The position numbers and the translations under genes were made by a program. DNA of 5,332 bases from an uncultured Bacteroidota bacterium (GTDB lineage Bacteria > Bacteroidota > Bacteroidia > Flavobacteriales > Flavobacteriaceae). The stretch's first letter is position 1. Each line of letters opens with the position of its first letter. A model generated the notes under the pieces. The model was given only the letters and a program-made list of their open reading frames with translations. It ran no database searches and had not been told where the DNA came from. Below are positions 4,818 through 5,332 of this stretch, piece by piece. The DNA lies in NCBI GenBank assembly GCA_903920835.1, contig CAIXNQ010000099.1, positions 1 through 5,332 on the forward strand, in the 5' to 3' direction.

Positions 4818-5332
4818 GTGGTAATACCTCTTCTGGGAAAATATAGTTTTCGTGTGGTTGATCTTGTGCCGCCATCCACATACGGATACCTTCATTTAAA
4901 AGGATGTTTTTTGTGTAGAATGTTTCAAATTCAGGATCTTCTGCTGCTCTTAATTCTTGAGAAACGAAGTCATAAGCACGTAAGTTTAAAGCTAATCCTA
5001 CGATACCTACAGCACTTGCCCAAAGACCTACTACAGGAACGAATAACATGAAGAAGTGTAACCAACGTTTGTTAGAGAATGCTACACCGAAAATTTGAGA
5101 CCAGAATCTGTTTGCTGTAACCATTGAGTACGTTTCTTCAGATTGTGTTGGTGTGAAAGCACGGAATGTGTTTGCAGCATCACCATCTTCGAATAACGTA
5201 TTTTCAACAGTTGCACCGTGAATAGCACAAAGTAATGCACCTCCTAAAATACCAGCAACTCCCATCATATGGAATGGGTTTAATGTCCAGTTATGGAATC
5301 CTTGTAAGAATAAAAGGAAACGGAAAATTGCA
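4801..5332 (-). CDS. psbD: Photosystem II D2 protein, C-terminal half (5' cut by window edge)
   Basis: D2 pairs with D1 to form the PSII reaction centre in the thylakoid membrane. The first visible residues read AIFRFLLFLQGFHNW, which places the window edge at residue 177; the visible part runs to Leu352, the normal D2 end. Key residues are present at expected positions by family numbering: His189 near tyrosine D, His197 (P680 chlorophyll ligand), His214 and His268 (non-haem iron ligands), and Trp253 in the QA pocket. Transmembrane helices D and E are visible, and the tail ends FPEEVLPRGNAL. Its last 17 bp overlap psbC, and the GAGG site for psbC lies in the codons for Glu-Val near the end. 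The start and first 176 residues lie beyond the right edge. Confidence 0.98.
   Translation of the reverse strand, partial: AIFRFLLFLQGFHNWTLNPFHMMGVAGILGGALLCAIHGATVENTLFEDGDAANTFRAFTPTQSEETYSMVTANRFWSQIFGVAFSNKRWLHFFMLFVPVVGLWASAVGIVGLALNLRAYDFVSQELRAAEDPEFETFYTKNILLNEGIRMWMAAQDQPHENYIFPEEVLPRGNAL
4815..4830 (-). promoter_or_regulatory. Internal ribosome binding site and GTG start for psbC
   Basis: Seen on the minus strand: GAGG (complement of 4827-4830), then a 9-nt spacer, then GTG at 4815-4817. All of it lies inside the end of psbD. This decides the psbC start and allows translation from the shared psbD-psbC mRNA without depending only on ribosomes finishing psbD. Confidence 0.75.

Noticed and set aside
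4818..4895. ATG start giving a 487-residue CP43
   Set aside because: The 26 extra residues are out-of-frame psbD sequence and do not resemble CP43. GTG with an upstream GAGG gives the standard 461 residues.

Overview
The window is a stretch of plastid (chloroplast-type) genome, not a bacterial accessory region. It holds photosystem II (psbD, psbC), cytochrome b6f (petN, petM), photosystem I (psaM), cytochrome c6 (petJ) and magnesium chelatase (chlI) genes. These sit among very AT-rich spacers, together with two plastid-type tRNAs that lack an encoded CCA. Plastid-encoded petJ, petM, psaM and chlI, plus a probable secG, point to the red-algal plastid lineage: a red alga or an alga with a red-derived secondary plastid, such as an ochrophyte. 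I cannot narrow the group further from sequence alone.

Layout from left to right. Positions 1-163 are AT-rich with nothing I can name. A minus-strand cluster follows, read from right to left: petN (850-942), petM (634-732) and a 69-codon ORF that is probably a divergent secG (206-415), which ends in a strong hairpin. A 322-bp spacer (943-1264) separates petN from the divergently transcribed psaM (1265-1363, plus). A hairpin lies downstream of psaM, then chlI (1621-2634, plus). chlI converges on a minus-strand block, read from right to left: psbD (its C-terminal half enters at the right edge), psbC overlapping psbD by 17 bp, a terminator-like hairpin, petJ, trnV(UAC) and trnR(UCU).

The genes belong to one electron-transport theme. 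D2 and CP43 form the PSII core and antenna. PetM and PetN are small b6f subunits. Cytochrome c6 carries electrons from b6f to PSI, where PsaM sits. ChlI drives magnesium insertion for chlorophyll. SecG, if correctly called, belongs to the thylakoid Sec translocon, a likely route for the signal-peptide-bearing cytochrome c6.

I see no mobile element, CRISPR array or novel multigene system. The most interesting unexplained signal is a family of short dispersed repeats built on the 9-mer GACNAAGTC. It lies in the spacers around petM/petN, psaM and chlI, and one copy appears inverted relative to its relative, forming a perfect hairpin. Other points are the GTG start of psbC inside psbD, a short ChlI loop, and the divergent SecG candidate.
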